Made by a program: the position numbers and the translations under genes. A DNA stretch of 64,000 nt, taken from positions 62,001-126,000 of the forward strand of contig CALWSP010000025.1 of NCBI GenBank assembly GCA_944384235.1, in the 5' to 3' direction. The DNA is from an uncultured Clostridia bacterium. Its GTDB lineage: Bacteria > Bacillota > Clostridia > Lachnospirales > CAG-274. The notes beneath the pieces were generated by a model. The model had not been told where the DNA came from, searched no databases, and was given only the letters and a program-made list of their open reading frames with translations. Shown in pieces: positions 26,375 through 34,484 of the stretch (within the stretch, counting starts at the first letter, position 1; each line of letters begins with the position of its first letter).

Positions 26375-27925
26375 ATGAATTATATAACAGAACATATCAC
26401 AGCAGATAAAATAATAGGCTCTGAAAAAACACAAATAATGAAAGAAGGAGAAATATCCTTAAGTGAGCAAAGCCCTGATATAGACATAATTTTAAAATGC
26501 GATGCAAAAATAATTCCTGAAGATAATTACATTGAAGAAGATAAGTTAAACTATAAATTAACCCTTGTCATAACAGCTCTTTATTGTGGAAAGGACAAGA
26601 GTATACATAGTGCAAGCGAAGATGTGTTAATTGAAGAATTTATAAATATAGATGGTGCAAAAGAAGATATGTACTCCTTCATCTACCCTAGCATTACACA
26701 CATTGAATGTAAAAAATTAAATAATAGAAAATTAACATATAAAGTAATGGCTGAAGTAAAAGGCGTTGTCACACAATCAGCTGAAATAGATGCAATAACA
26801 GACCTTTACGATATACCAAAAGACCAACAACTTCTAAAAAATATAACAACACCAAAAACACTTTCAAAAAATAAAGAATGTGTAAGTTTAACAGAAGATG
26901 TCGCAATTCCTGCCACAAAACTTCCAATACAAGAAATTTTAAGTGTAACTACAAACATCTCAAACCCAGAATATAAACCTTTAGAAGATGGTGTGGAATT
27001 TAGTGGAGATGTTTCTGTAACTCTTTTGTACACAAGCACAGAAGGTGGCTTTCCTGAACTTTTTGAATTTGATTTACCTTTTAATTTTTCGCTAGATGCA
27101 ATAAATACAGAGCTAGATAGCATTGTAGATGTAAATTCTTACATAAAAGATTGCTTTTATAATGTTTCTGAAAACGAAGATGGCGAGCCTAGGCTTTTAA
27201 ATTTAGAAATTAATATCTGCTCTGACATACATACTTGCCAAATAGAAAACCACGAAGTTTTAGACGATGCTTATTCCACAAATAACCAAATAAATTTCAC
27301 AACAACCACCCTTTGCTATTCAAACATAGTTTGTAGAAATAAAGGCCAATGTCCAGTTAAAGAAGTTATAACATTAGACGAAAAATGCCCAGATATGCTA
27401 CAAATTTTTAGAGCAACTGGAACAGTCTATACAGATGATATAAATATTTATGAAAATAAAGTTGTTTTAAGTGGAGCTATAAATGTGGATATTATGTATA
27501 TAACTGGAAATGATGATATACCTATTTATTGCTACTCAGATACAATTCCTTTTAAACAAAACATAGACTCAAGGGGAGCAAAAGAAACAATGGAAGCAAC
27601 TGTAAATGCTAATATAGCCCATATTGGTTTTAATATGCTTTCTGATAGAGAGTTAGAAGTAAGGTGTGCCTTAAACACAAGCACAACTGTTAGAGATAAA
27701 ACTTGTATAGACCTTATAACAGGCGTTGAAGTAACTCCTTTGCCACAAGATGTAATAGATAAAATACCTAGCATAATAATTTATACAGTTAAAAAAGGCG
27801 ATACCCTTTGGAAACTATCTAAAAAATTTAACACAACAATAAAATCAATAGCAAATATTAATAATATAGAAAACCCAGACTTAATTTATCCAAACCAAAA
27901 ACTAATTATTGTAAAAGGAGCATAA
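26375..27925 (+). CDS. sipL: SipL-like SPOCS domain protein with C-terminal LysM
   Basis: A 516-residue sporulation protein. SPOCS (DUF3794) repeats fill most of the length, with the repeated pattern CP..I....V.....Y visible as KEVITLDEKCPDMLQIFRA and similar. The C-terminal LysM domain (YTVKKGDTLWKLSKKFNTT) is near residue 470. In C. difficile SipL, the LysM domain binds SpoIVA and anchors the coat. That role is assumed here. There is no signal peptide, as expected for a mother-cell protein. Translation starts right after the hairpin that contains its Shine-Dalgarno. sigG lies nearby in the window, but on a separate unit. Confidence 0.88.
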   Translation: MNYITEHITADKIIGSEKTQIMKEGEISLSEQSPDIDIILKCDAKIIPEDNYIEEDKLNYKLTLVITALYCGKDKSIHSASEDVLIEEFINIDGAKEDMYSFIYPSITHIECKKLNNRKLTYKVMAEVKGVVTQSAEIDAITDLYDIPKDQQLLKNITTPKTLSKNKECVSLTEDVAIPATKLPIQEILSVTTNISNPEYKPLEDGVEFSGDVSVTLLYTSTEGGFPELFEFDLPFNFSLDAINTELDSIVDVNSYIKDCFYNVSENEDGEPRLLNLEINICSDIHTCQIENHEVLDDAYSTNNQINFTTTTLCYSNIVCRNKGQCPVKEVITLDEKCPDMLQIFRATGTVYTDDINIYENKVVLSGAINVDIMYITGNDDIPIYCYSDTIPFKQNIDSRGAKETMEATVNANIAHIGFNMLSDRELEVRCALNTSTTVRDKTCIDLITGVEVTPLPQDVIDKIPSIIIYTVKKGDTLWKLSKKFNTTIKSIANINNIENPDLIYPNQKLIIVKGA

Positions 27926-27950
27926 AAAAAGAGGCAACGCCTCTTTTTTT
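27924..27950. terminator. bidirectional terminator between sipL and mscL
   Basis: A7 GAGGC, a 3-base loop AAC, GCCTC T7. Both flanks are suited to termination in either direction. Confidence 0.88.
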
Positions 27951-27951
27951 G

Positions 27952-28374
27952 TTATTCAAGCTCAGATGTGCAGTTCGGGCATCTAGTAGCTTCAATGTTA
28001 ATTTCTGTCTTGCAATATGGACAAACCTTTGTTGTAGGAGAAATAATTTCCTCCTCTTTTTTTCCAATGGAATTAACTTTGTTAATAGCTTTTACTAAAA
28101 CAAAAAGCACAAAAGCAGTAATAATAAAATCTATAATTGTGCTTATAAGCTGGCCAATTGGAAATGGCCCAACAATTAAATCGCTAAATAAAACTTCTGT
28201 GCTGCTTTCACCAAAAATAAACTGTAAAATCAAAGAAATTAAAGGTGTAATAATGCAACTAACCATCATATTAACAATTTTAGTAAACGCACCACCAATA
28301 ACAACACCAACAGCTAAGTCAATCATATTTCCTTTAACTGCAAATGTTTTAAATTCGTTTAAAAAACTTCTCAC
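27952..28374 (-). CDS. mscL: large-conductance mechanosensitive channel with C-terminal zinc ribbon
   Basis: MscL opens under membrane tension to release solutes during osmotic downshock. The N-terminal amphipathic helix and first segment (FLNEFKTFAVKGNMIDLAVG) and second segment (IGQLISTIIDFIITAFVLF) are typical. The 25-residue C-terminus carries CPYCKTEINIEATRCPNC, a zinc ribbon; E. coli MscL lacks this. The frame opens at 28407, but GTG 28374 has AGGAGG 6-7 bases upstream, and gives the standard MRSFLNEF start. Length 140 is then normal. It is a single gene with a shared terminator. Confidence 0.93.
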   Translation of the reverse strand: MRSFLNEFKTFAVKGNMIDLAVGVVIGGAFTKIVNMMVSCIITPLISLILQFIFGESSTEVLFSDLIVGPFPIGQLISTIIDFIITAFVLFVLVKAINKVNSIGKKEEEIISPTTKVCPYCKTEINIEATRCPNCTSELE

Positions 28375-28516
28375 AACATATCCTCCTTTTAAACTATTAT
28401 TAAACATTTTACATCAAAAAAAGGCTTGTGTAAATAGTTTTTTGCCATAATATGTTTTTACATATATTGAATAAATTTGCACTTCTAGGCAAACCTTATA
28501 TCTAGGAGGGATTTTA

Positions 28517-29290
28517 ATGGCAATAACTAAAGTTGAAATATGCGGAATAAATACAAGTAAGTTACCAGTACTATCTCAAAAAGAAAAAGATGAACTATTT
28601 ATAAAAATAAAACAAGGAGATAATGACGCTCTATCAAAATATATATACGGAAATTTAAGGCTAGTTTTAAGTGTGGTGCAAAGGTTTAATAACCGTGGAG
28701 AAAGTGCCGATGACATCTTTCAAGTAGGCTGTATAGGGCTTATAAAAGCAATTAGAAACTTTGACATTAATAGAGGTGTAAGGTTTTCTACCTATGCCGT
28801 TCCAATGATAATAGGCGAAATTAGACGATATTTAAGAGATTATAACCCTATAAGAGTTAGTCGCTCGGCAAGAGATACAGCCTATAAAGCACTTCAAGCA
28901 AAAGAAAGCCTAACAAAAGAAAATAATAAAGAACCAACTTTAGATGAAATATCTAAAAAAATAGAAATTCCAAAAGAAGATATTGTCTACGCTCTTGAGG
29001 CTATACAAGACCCTATATCCTTGTTTGAACCAATATACCACGATGGAACTGATGCTCTTTATGTAATGGACCAAGTAAGTGATACAAAAAACACAGATGC
29101 AAATTGGCTAGAAAATATTTCTTTAAAAGAGGCACTAAAAAAACTAGATGAAAGAGAAAGATATATAATTAATTTAAGATTTTTTAAAGGAAAAACACAA
29201 ATGGAAGTGTCAGAGGAAATTGGAATAAGCCAAGCTCAAGTAAGCCGTTTGGAAAAAAGTGCTTTAAAAAATATGCGAAAATATATGTAG
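28517..29290 (+). CDS. sigG: RNA polymerase sporulation sigma factor SigG
   Basis: A 257-residue sigma-70 family factor for late forespore gene expression. The N-terminal VEICGINTSKLPVLSQKE is a hallmark of SigG. Region 2 (GNLRLVLSVVQRF, FQVGCIGLIKAIRNFD, and RFSTYAVPMIIGEIRRYLRD) and region 4 (LDERERYIINLRFF, then QMEVSEEIGISQAQVSRLE) are intact. A GGAGGG Shine-Dalgarno precedes ATG. A TGAATA at 28468 could be a SigF/SigG -35, but I could not place a good -10. Presence of this gene shows the organism can sporulate. Confidence 0.97.
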   Translation: MAITKVEICGINTSKLPVLSQKEKDELFIKIKQGDNDALSKYIYGNLRLVLSVVQRFNNRGESADDIFQVGCIGLIKAIRNFDINRGVRFSTYAVPMIIGEIRRYLRDYNPIRVSRSARDTAYKALQAKESLTKENNKEPTLDEISKKIEIPKEDIVYALEAIQDPISLFEPIYHDGTDALYVMDQVSDTKNTDANWLENISLKEALKKLDERERYIINLRFFKGKTQMEVSEEIGISQAQVSRLEKSALKNMRKYM

Positions 29291-29298
29291 GAGGAAAT

Positions 29299-30489
29299 AT
29301 GTATACAATTAATTTAACAGAAGGTGTTGACCTTCACATTGTTAAAACAGATAAATTTAACACAATCACATTTTGCTTTCTTCTCAGAACACCTTTAAAA
29401 TTCTCCACAGCCACCTCAAATGCACTAATAGCAAAGTCAATATTAAATGGAACATCTAACTTTAAAAATCAGCATAAACTCGAAATACACCTAGAAAATA
29501 TAGACACCATAATATCTTCAGAAATTCTCAAAAAAGGCGAAGAACATATAGTTGAACTTTATGTTAAAACAACCAAAAATTATTTAGAAGAAGCTGTTAA
29601 AACTTTGGGCGACATTGTTTTAAACCCTTTGTTTAATAACATTGATTCAGCAAAAATTGCTTTAAAAAACACAATTTTGTCCCAGTATAATAATAAAAGG
29701 GTTTATGCTTTTAATAAATTTATAGAAAATATGTGTAAAGAAGAAGCTTATAGCATAAATGGAGATGGCTATGTAGAGGATATAGAAAAAATATCTCCAC
29801 ATAAATACTATAAAGAACTTTTGCTTTGTTCAAAAATAGATATAATTGCTTTGGGTAATATAGATGAAGTTTTGTTTACAAACTATATAAAAAAGCATAT
29901 CCCCCTTTCCCCTAGAAAAATCACTTTAACGCCTTGCGAGTATATTTATACCCCAGAAAAAATAAAAAATATAAACGAAAATATAGACATTACACAATCA
30001 AAACTTTGCATAGGCTTTAGAGCAAATGTAGACCCAATTTCTAATGATTGGTATAAATTAGTTTTAGCCAATGAACTTTTTGGAGGAAGTGCAAATTCAG
30101 CAATTTTTATGGAGGCACGAGAAAGCCAGAGCCTTTGCTACTATATTAGCTCAAAACTACTTCGCTATAAATCAATAATGGTAGTTGAGGCTGGAATAGA
30201 CCATAAAAATAAAGATAAAGTTGTTAATATAATTAAAAAAGCCATTTCTAATATATCAGAAGATAACCTTGAAATAGCTAAAACAAATATAATAAATAGC
30301 TATAAAATGGCACAAGATGAGCCAGAAAGAATAATAGACCTAGTTTTGGGTGGGCTAATAGCTGGTCAAATAACTTCTTTTGAAGAAGCAATTGAAAATA
30401 TAAAATCTATAAAAAGTACAGATAATATACTTCAAAATTGTAAATTAGATACTATTTATATGCTTGGTAAGGAGGATATAAATGCTTGA
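29299..30489 (+). CDS. M16-family protein YmfF-like (no zinc motif)
   Basis: A 396-residue protein of the M16 insulinase fold without the HxxEH zinc-binding motif in its N-terminal lobe (it reads SNALIAKSILNGTSNF there). This matches YmfF, the non-catalytic partner of the YmfH peptidase, which database names link to EF-P 5-aminopentanol modification. The C-terminal lobe has the R/Y pair region (ESQSLCYYISSKLL). It starts 8 bases after sigG and its stop overlaps the next start by 8 bases, so the two subunits are co-produced. A TPP-like paired heterodimer is inferred. Confidence 0.82.
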   Translation: MYTINLTEGVDLHIVKTDKFNTITFCFLLRTPLKFSTATSNALIAKSILNGTSNFKNQHKLEIHLENIDTIISSEILKKGEEHIVELYVKTTKNYLEEAVKTLGDIVLNPLFNNIDSAKIALKNTILSQYNNKRVYAFNKFIENMCKEEAYSINGDGYVEDIEKISPHKYYKELLLCSKIDIIALGNIDEVLFTNYIKKHIPLSPRKITLTPCEYIYTPEKIKNINENIDITQSKLCIGFRANVDPISNDWYKLVLANELFGGSANSAIFMEARESQSLCYYISSKLLRYKSIMVVEAGIDHKNKDKVVNIIKKAISNISEDNLEIAKTNIINSYKMAQDEPERIIDLVLGGLIAGQITSFEEAIENIKSIKSTDNILQNCKLDTIYMLGKEDINA

Positions 30490-31696
30490 TATTAAGAAAA
30501 AAATTTTAGATAATAAAACCACCTGCTATGTTGTAAATAAACCAAATTATAATCAATCACAAATTATGGTTGCTTTTAATTATGGTTCTTCTAACATTGA
30601 GTTTGAGCTTAATAATAAAACTTTTAAACAACCTTATGGAATAGCACACTTTCTTGAACATAAAATGTTTGAACAAGAAGATGAAAACATTTTTGATAGC
30701 TTTTCAAAACTAGGTTTAAGTGCTAATGCTTTTACAAACTTTAAATCAACAGCATACTATTTTTCTGGCTGCGAAAACATTTATGAAGGCTTTAAACTTC
30801 TTGTTAAAATGGTGTCTAGCCTTTATCTAACAAAAGATAATGTAGAAAAAGAAAAAGGAATAATAACTCAAGAAATAAATATGTATAAAGACGACCCCTA
30901 TTGGCAAATCTACTTTAATCTTCTTAAAGCAATGTATTCTAAAAACCCAATTAGGGAAAGTGTTGCTGGAGATGTTTGTGATATAGAAAAAATAGATATA
31001 AATATGCTCTATGATAGCTATAATAGTTTTTATAGCTATGAAAATTGCGTAGTCATAGCTTGTGGAAATTTAGATAGTGAAAAAATATTTGAAATTGCAG
31101 AAAACCTAAAACTAAACACAAACTCCCCTAAAAAATTAAGCTATAATGACCACATTTTAAAACATAAAATTTCAGAAAATATGCCAGTTACAAAACCAAT
31201 TTACCACATTGGAATAAAAGATGTTAGAAAAGGAAACTTGGTAGATAAAATTTGCATAAATAACATTATTTTTCATTTACTTTTTGCAAATAGCTCGCCT
31301 CTTTATGAAAACTTATACACAAATAAACTAATTGATGATAGCTTTTCTTATGAAATACTAAATGAAAAAGACTATGGCTTTTTAATAATAAAAGGCGAAG
31401 GAGATTCAAATAAAGTTTTAAAAGAAATAATTGAGGAAATATCCTCTTATATTTTAAAGGGAATTGAAAAAGAAACATTTAGTAGAATAGTAAAAAAACT
31501 AAAAACCCAAATTTTGTTTAGCTTTGAAAACATATCCTCTATTAATAACCTAATTTTAGATTGCTACACAAAAAATATAGAAATACTGGACATTTATAAT
31601 AATTATGATACAATAGAAGTAGAACAAGTTGTAAACACAATGAAAGAACTCTTTAAAGAAGAGAATATAGTTCTTTCAGAAATAAAGGAGATATAA
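30482..31696 (+). CDS. M16-family peptidase YmfH-like
   Basis: A 404-residue M16 peptidase with the inverted zinc motif HFLEH (AHFLEHKMFEQ) near residue 57 and a distal Glu in KEKGIITQEINMY. It pairs with the preceding YmfF-like subunit. In B. subtilis the ymfF-ymfH genes sit near EF-P modification and stress functions. The genuine substrate is not known. It starts 8 bases inside the previous gene. lgt begins directly after its stop, so all three may share a transcript. Confidence 0.85.
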   Translation: MLDIKKKILDNKTTCYVVNKPNYNQSQIMVAFNYGSSNIEFELNNKTFKQPYGIAHFLEHKMFEQEDENIFDSFSKLGLSANAFTNFKSTAYYFSGCENIYEGFKLLVKMVSSLYLTKDNVEKEKGIITQEINMYKDDPYWQIYFNLLKAMYSKNPIRESVAGDVCDIEKIDINMLYDSYNSFYSYENCVVIACGNLDSEKIFEIAENLKLNTNSPKKLSYNDHILKHKISENMPVTKPIYHIGIKDVRKGNLVDKICINNIIFHLLFANSSPLYENLYTNKLIDDSFSYEILNEKDYGFLIIKGEGDSNKVLKEIIEEISSYILKGIEKETFSRIVKKLKTQILFSFENISSINNLILDCYTKNIEILDIYNNYDTIEVEQVVNTMKELFKEENIVLSEIKEI

Positions 31697-31697
31697 T

Positions 31698-32567
31698 ATG
31701 GGTGATATTTTTTTTCCTCATTTAAACTTAAAAATTAACCAATTAAACAGAGTAGCCTTTGAAATATTAGGCTTTAAAATTTACTGGTATGGAATCTTTA
31801 TAGCAATAGGGGCAATTCTTGGTCTAACTTTATGTCTTAAAGAAGCAAAAAGAACAAATCAAAGTCAGGATTTATATTCTGACTTTGCATTTTTTTCAAT
31901 TATACTAGGTGTTTGTGGAGCTAGAATATATTATTTAATTTTCCACGGTGATAGCCTTTTAGAGTTTTTTAAATTTAGAAATGGTGGCCTTGCAATTTAT
32001 GGAGGTATAATAGGTGGCCTGCTTTCAGCAATTATATTTTCAATATATAAAAAAATTAACTTTTTTAAATTGCTAGACACTTGCTCAATGAGTGTTTTAA
32101 TTGGCCAAATATTTGGCAGATGGGGTAATTTTTTTAATAGAGAGGCTTTTGGTAGCTACACAGATAACCTTTTTGCTATGGCAATCAAAGCAGATACAGT
32201 TGTTGGCCTTAAAATAACTGGAGATACTGCTATCTATCAAGGAAATGCTACCTACCCTATAACAATTTATAACAACATAAAATACATACAGGTTCACCCA
32301 ACATTTTTGTATGAATGCCTTTGGAATATAATCTTATTTATTTTTATGTTTAATTTTAGAAAACACACAAAATATAATGGCCAAATGGTAGCTATTTATT
32401 TTATAGGCTATGGAATTGGAAGATTTTTCATAGAAAGCCTAAGAACAGACCAACTTTTAATATTTAATGTCCCAGTAAGTATGGTTGTATCAGCTCTTTT
32501 AGTGGTTTTAGGCCTTGCTTTACTATTTTTTTCAAAATTTTTAAAAAAATTTGAAAAAACTTCTTGA
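31698..32567 (+). CDS. lgt: prolipoprotein diacylglyceryl transferase
   Basis: A 289-residue, seven-segment membrane enzyme that adds diacylglycerol to the lipobox Cys of prelipoproteins. Visible motifs are the N-terminal YWYG (FKIYWYGIFIAIG), the signature GQIFGRWGNFFNREAFG with the Arg and Asn/Glu of the active site, and the HPTFLYEC segment. C-terminal GYGIGRFFIESLRTD is also conserved. The -35 of the tRNA promoter overlaps its stop codon. Confidence 0.97.
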   Translation: MGDIFFPHLNLKINQLNRVAFEILGFKIYWYGIFIAIGAILGLTLCLKEAKRTNQSQDLYSDFAFFSIILGVCGARIYYLIFHGDSLLEFFKFRNGGLAIYGGIIGGLLSAIIFSIYKKINFFKLLDTCSMSVLIGQIFGRWGNFFNREAFGSYTDNLFAMAIKADTVVGLKITGDTAIYQGNATYPITIYNNIKYIQVHPTFLYECLWNIILFIFMFNFRKHTKYNGQMVAIYFIGYGIGRFFIESLRTDQLLIFNVPVSMVVSALLVVLGLALLFFSKFLKKFEKTS

Positions 32568-32592
32568 CAAATATAAAAAATAGTGGTAGAAT
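32564..32592 (+). promoter_or_regulatory. promoter of the tRNA cluster, overlapping the lgt stop
   Basis: TTGACA (32564-32569), a 17-base spacer and TAGAAT (32587-32592). The -35 box contains the TGA stop of lgt (32565-32567). Confidence 0.8.
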
Positions 32593-32622
32593 ATCTATTG
32601 TGTTCAGGAGAACGTAGCAAAT

Positions 32623-32707
32623 GCAGTCTTGGCGGAATTGGCATACGCGCTAGACTAAGGATCTAGTCCGGGTTAACTGGGTACGGGTTCAAGTCCCGTA
32701 GACTGCA
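32623..32707 (+). tRNA. tRNA-Leu (AAG)
   Basis: Class II tRNA of 85 nt with a long variable arm. Acceptor GCAGTCT pairs with AGACTGC and the discriminator is A. Anticodon stem CTAGA/TCTAG holds the loop CTAAGGA, so the anticodon is AAG. An A34 Leu tRNA would normally be deaminated to inosine. No CCA is encoded. Confidence 0.95.
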
Positions 32708-32711
32708 TTAT

Positions 32712-32783
32712 GCGCGAGTGGCTCAGTGGTAGAGCATCGCCTTGCCAAGGCGAGGGCCGCGGGTTCGAATCCCGTCTCGCGCT
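32712..32783 (+). tRNA. tRNA-Gly (GCC)
   Basis: 72 nt. Acceptor GCGCGAG/CTCGCGC with discriminator T, anticodon loop TTGCCAA, T-loop TTCGAAT. CCA is not encoded. Confidence 0.96.
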
Positions 32784-32797
32784 TCATACTTTAATAT

Positions 32798-32869
32798 TGG
32801 GCTATCGCCAAGCGGTAAGGCACAGGGTTTTGATCCCTGCATTCGCAGGTTCGAATCCTGCTAGCCCAG
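32798..32869 (+). tRNA. tRNA-Gln (TTG)
   Basis: 72 nt. Acceptor TGGGCTA/TAGCCCA, discriminator G, anticodon stem CAGGG/CCCTG with loop TTTTGAT. The U-A first pair and G73 fit tRNA-Gln identity. Confidence 0.96.
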
Positions 32870-32882
32870 CTAAGTATGATAT

Positions 32883-32954
32883 TGGGCTATCGCCAAGCGG
32901 TAAGGCACCGGATTCTGATTCCGGCATCCGTAGGTTCGAATCCTACTAGCCCAG
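32883..32954 (+). tRNA. tRNA-Gln (CTG)
   Basis: 72 nt. Same acceptor and D-arm as the preceding tRNA-Gln. The anticodon arm CCGGA/TCCGG has loop TTCTGAT, giving CTG. It appears to be a tandem duplicate that has diverged in the anticodon and T arms. Confidence 0.95.
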
Positions 32955-32962
32955 TCTTTGAT

Positions 32963-32988
32963 AGAGAGTTTAGCTCTCTTATTTTTTT
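32963..32988 (+). terminator. terminator of the tRNA cluster
   Basis: AGAGAG pairs with CTCTCT around a 5-base loop, followed by TATTTTTTT. Confidence 0.8.
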
Positions 32989-33016
32989 GCCCTTTTTAAT
33001 TTAATTTTTCTAAAAC

Positions 33017-33045
33017 AAAAAGTCCTCTTTCGAGGACTTTTTTTA
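33017..33045 (-). terminator. terminator of the MATE gene
   Basis: AAAAAGTCCTC (33017-33027) pairs with GAGGACTTTTT (33032-33042) around a 4-base loop. On the minus strand the stem is followed by T5 and a G, then more T. Confidence 0.8.
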
Positions 33046-34452
33046 ATTGCCTAACGGCTTAATAATTTTCTTGTACATATATCTAAAGGCAATAACACAA
33101 AGTGTAACAGATACTACCTCAGCTATTAAAAATGCGTACCAAACAAGGCCAATCTTTTCTGTTAAAGATAATAAATAAGCAACAGGAACAATAACTATTA
33201 ACTGCCTTGAGAAAGACACAATCATAGAAATAATACCGTTTCCTAAAGCTTGGAAAACAGATAAACTAATAATACAAAAACTTGCAACAGGGAAACTTAA
33301 ACTAATAATTCTTAAAGCTGGAACACCCATTAACTTTAAATGCTCAAAGTTGCTTTCGTTACCAAACATATAAAGTAACTTGTCAGGAATTAATTGGAAC
33401 ACAACAGCCCCTAAACATAAAATAGCAAAAGCATACATAAAACTTAACTTTATAGTCTTTGTAAGTCTGCTCTTTTCCTTTGCACCTAAACAAAAAGCAA
33501 CAATAGGAACCATACCGTTGTTTAAACCAAAAACTGGCATAAACACAAAACTTTGTAACTTAAAGTAAATACCAAACACAGCAATAGCAATGTTTCTAGA
33601 TTCTTCTAAAGAAAGACCAGTTCCAACAATGTTCATAGAACCAAGAATAGTGTTAATTCCAAGAACCATAATAGAGCCAATAGACTGCATAATAATAGAT
33701 GGAACACCAATATATAATATTTTTCCAATAGTTTCTTTACAAGGTCTAAACTTTAAAGCTTCTTTTAAATCAATTTCTTTATTAATTTTAATATTAAAAA
33801 TAAGAGCTAACATACCAGCTGCAATCTGTCCAATAACAGTAGCAATAGCAGCGCCAGCCATACCCATTCTAGGAGCACCAAATAAACCAAAAATTAAAAT
33901 AGGGTCTAAAATAATGTTAATAATTGCACCTAACATTTGTGTATACATAGAAAAAATTGTTCTACCAGTTGCTTGTAACATTTTCTCAAAACAAAATTGA
34001 GCTAACATACCAAAACTAAATATACAAACAATTTTTAAATAAATAGTTCCCTCTTTTACAATTTCTGGCGAATTAGACTGAGATGCCATAAACGCATCTA
34101 CACCAAAAATACCAATTAATAAAAATATAAGGTAACTAATAGCATAAATAATTATACCGTTAACAGCAGTTTTATCAAGCCCTTCTTTATCCCTAGCACC
34201 AAGACATCTTGATAAAATTGCATTCATACCTACACCAACACCGCTACCAACAGCTATCATTAAAGTTTGAATAGGGAAAACTAATGAAATAGCTGTCATA
34301 CAAGATGCACTATACTTTGCAACAAACACACTGTCTACAACATTGTAAAGAGCTTGCACAAGCATAGAAATCATAATAGGTAAAGCCATAGACAACAATA
34401 GCTTGTTCACAGGCATTTTCGCCATTTTGTTTTCTTTTAAACTTCCTTCCAT
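33043..34452 (-). CDS. MATE family efflux transporter
   Basis: A 469-residue inner-membrane protein with twelve predicted segments in two pseudo-repeats. The first segment has ALPIMISMLVQALYNVVDSVFV, whose shape (NxxDxxFV) is typical of MATE cation/drug antiporters. The second repeat has GVPSIIMQSIGSIM and later SFSRQL. MATE proteins export cationic drugs or toxins in exchange for Na+ or H+. The frame opens at 34458, but ATG 34452 has GGAGG 6 bases upstream. A MarR regulator lies 32 bases upstream on the same strand and probably controls it. Confidence 0.93.
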   Translation of the reverse strand: MEGSLKENKMAKMPVNKLLLSMALPIMISMLVQALYNVVDSVFVAKYSASCMTAISLVFPIQTLMIAVGSGVGVGMNAILSRCLGARDKEGLDKTAVNGIIIYAISYLIFLLIGIFGVDAFMASQSNSPEIVKEGTIYLKIVCIFSFGMLAQFCFEKMLQATGRTIFSMYTQMLGAIINIILDPILIFGLFGAPRMGMAGAAIATVIGQIAAGMLALIFNIKINKEIDLKEALKFRPCKETIGKILYIGVPSIIMQSIGSIMVLGINTILGSMNIVGTGLSLEESRNIAIAVFGIYFKLQSFVFMPVFGLNNGMVPIVAFCLGAKEKSRLTKTIKLSFMYAFAILCLGAVVFQLIPDKLLYMFGNESNFEHLKLMGVPALRIISLSFPVASFCIISLSVFQALGNGIISMIVSFSRQLIVIVPVAYLLSLTEKIGLVWYAFLIAEVVSVTLCVIAFRYMYKKIIKPLGN

Positions 34453-34484
34453 TTTCAACCTCCAAAAATCGTTTTAACAAATTA

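Noticed and set aside
28440-28516. SigF or SigG promoter upstream of sigG
   Set aside because: TGAATA at 28468 fits a -35 box, but GGCAAACCT is a poor -10 match and the spacing is short. Not strong enough to annotate.
29299-30489. Possible inactivated M16 peptidase because HxxEH is missing
   Set aside because: The YmfF-type partner naturally lacks the motif and the frame is intact and coupled to the active YmfH-type gene.
32710-32949. Plus-strand open frame of 79 codons
   Set aside because: It runs straight through three tRNA genes and has no independent evidence, so it is a chance frame.
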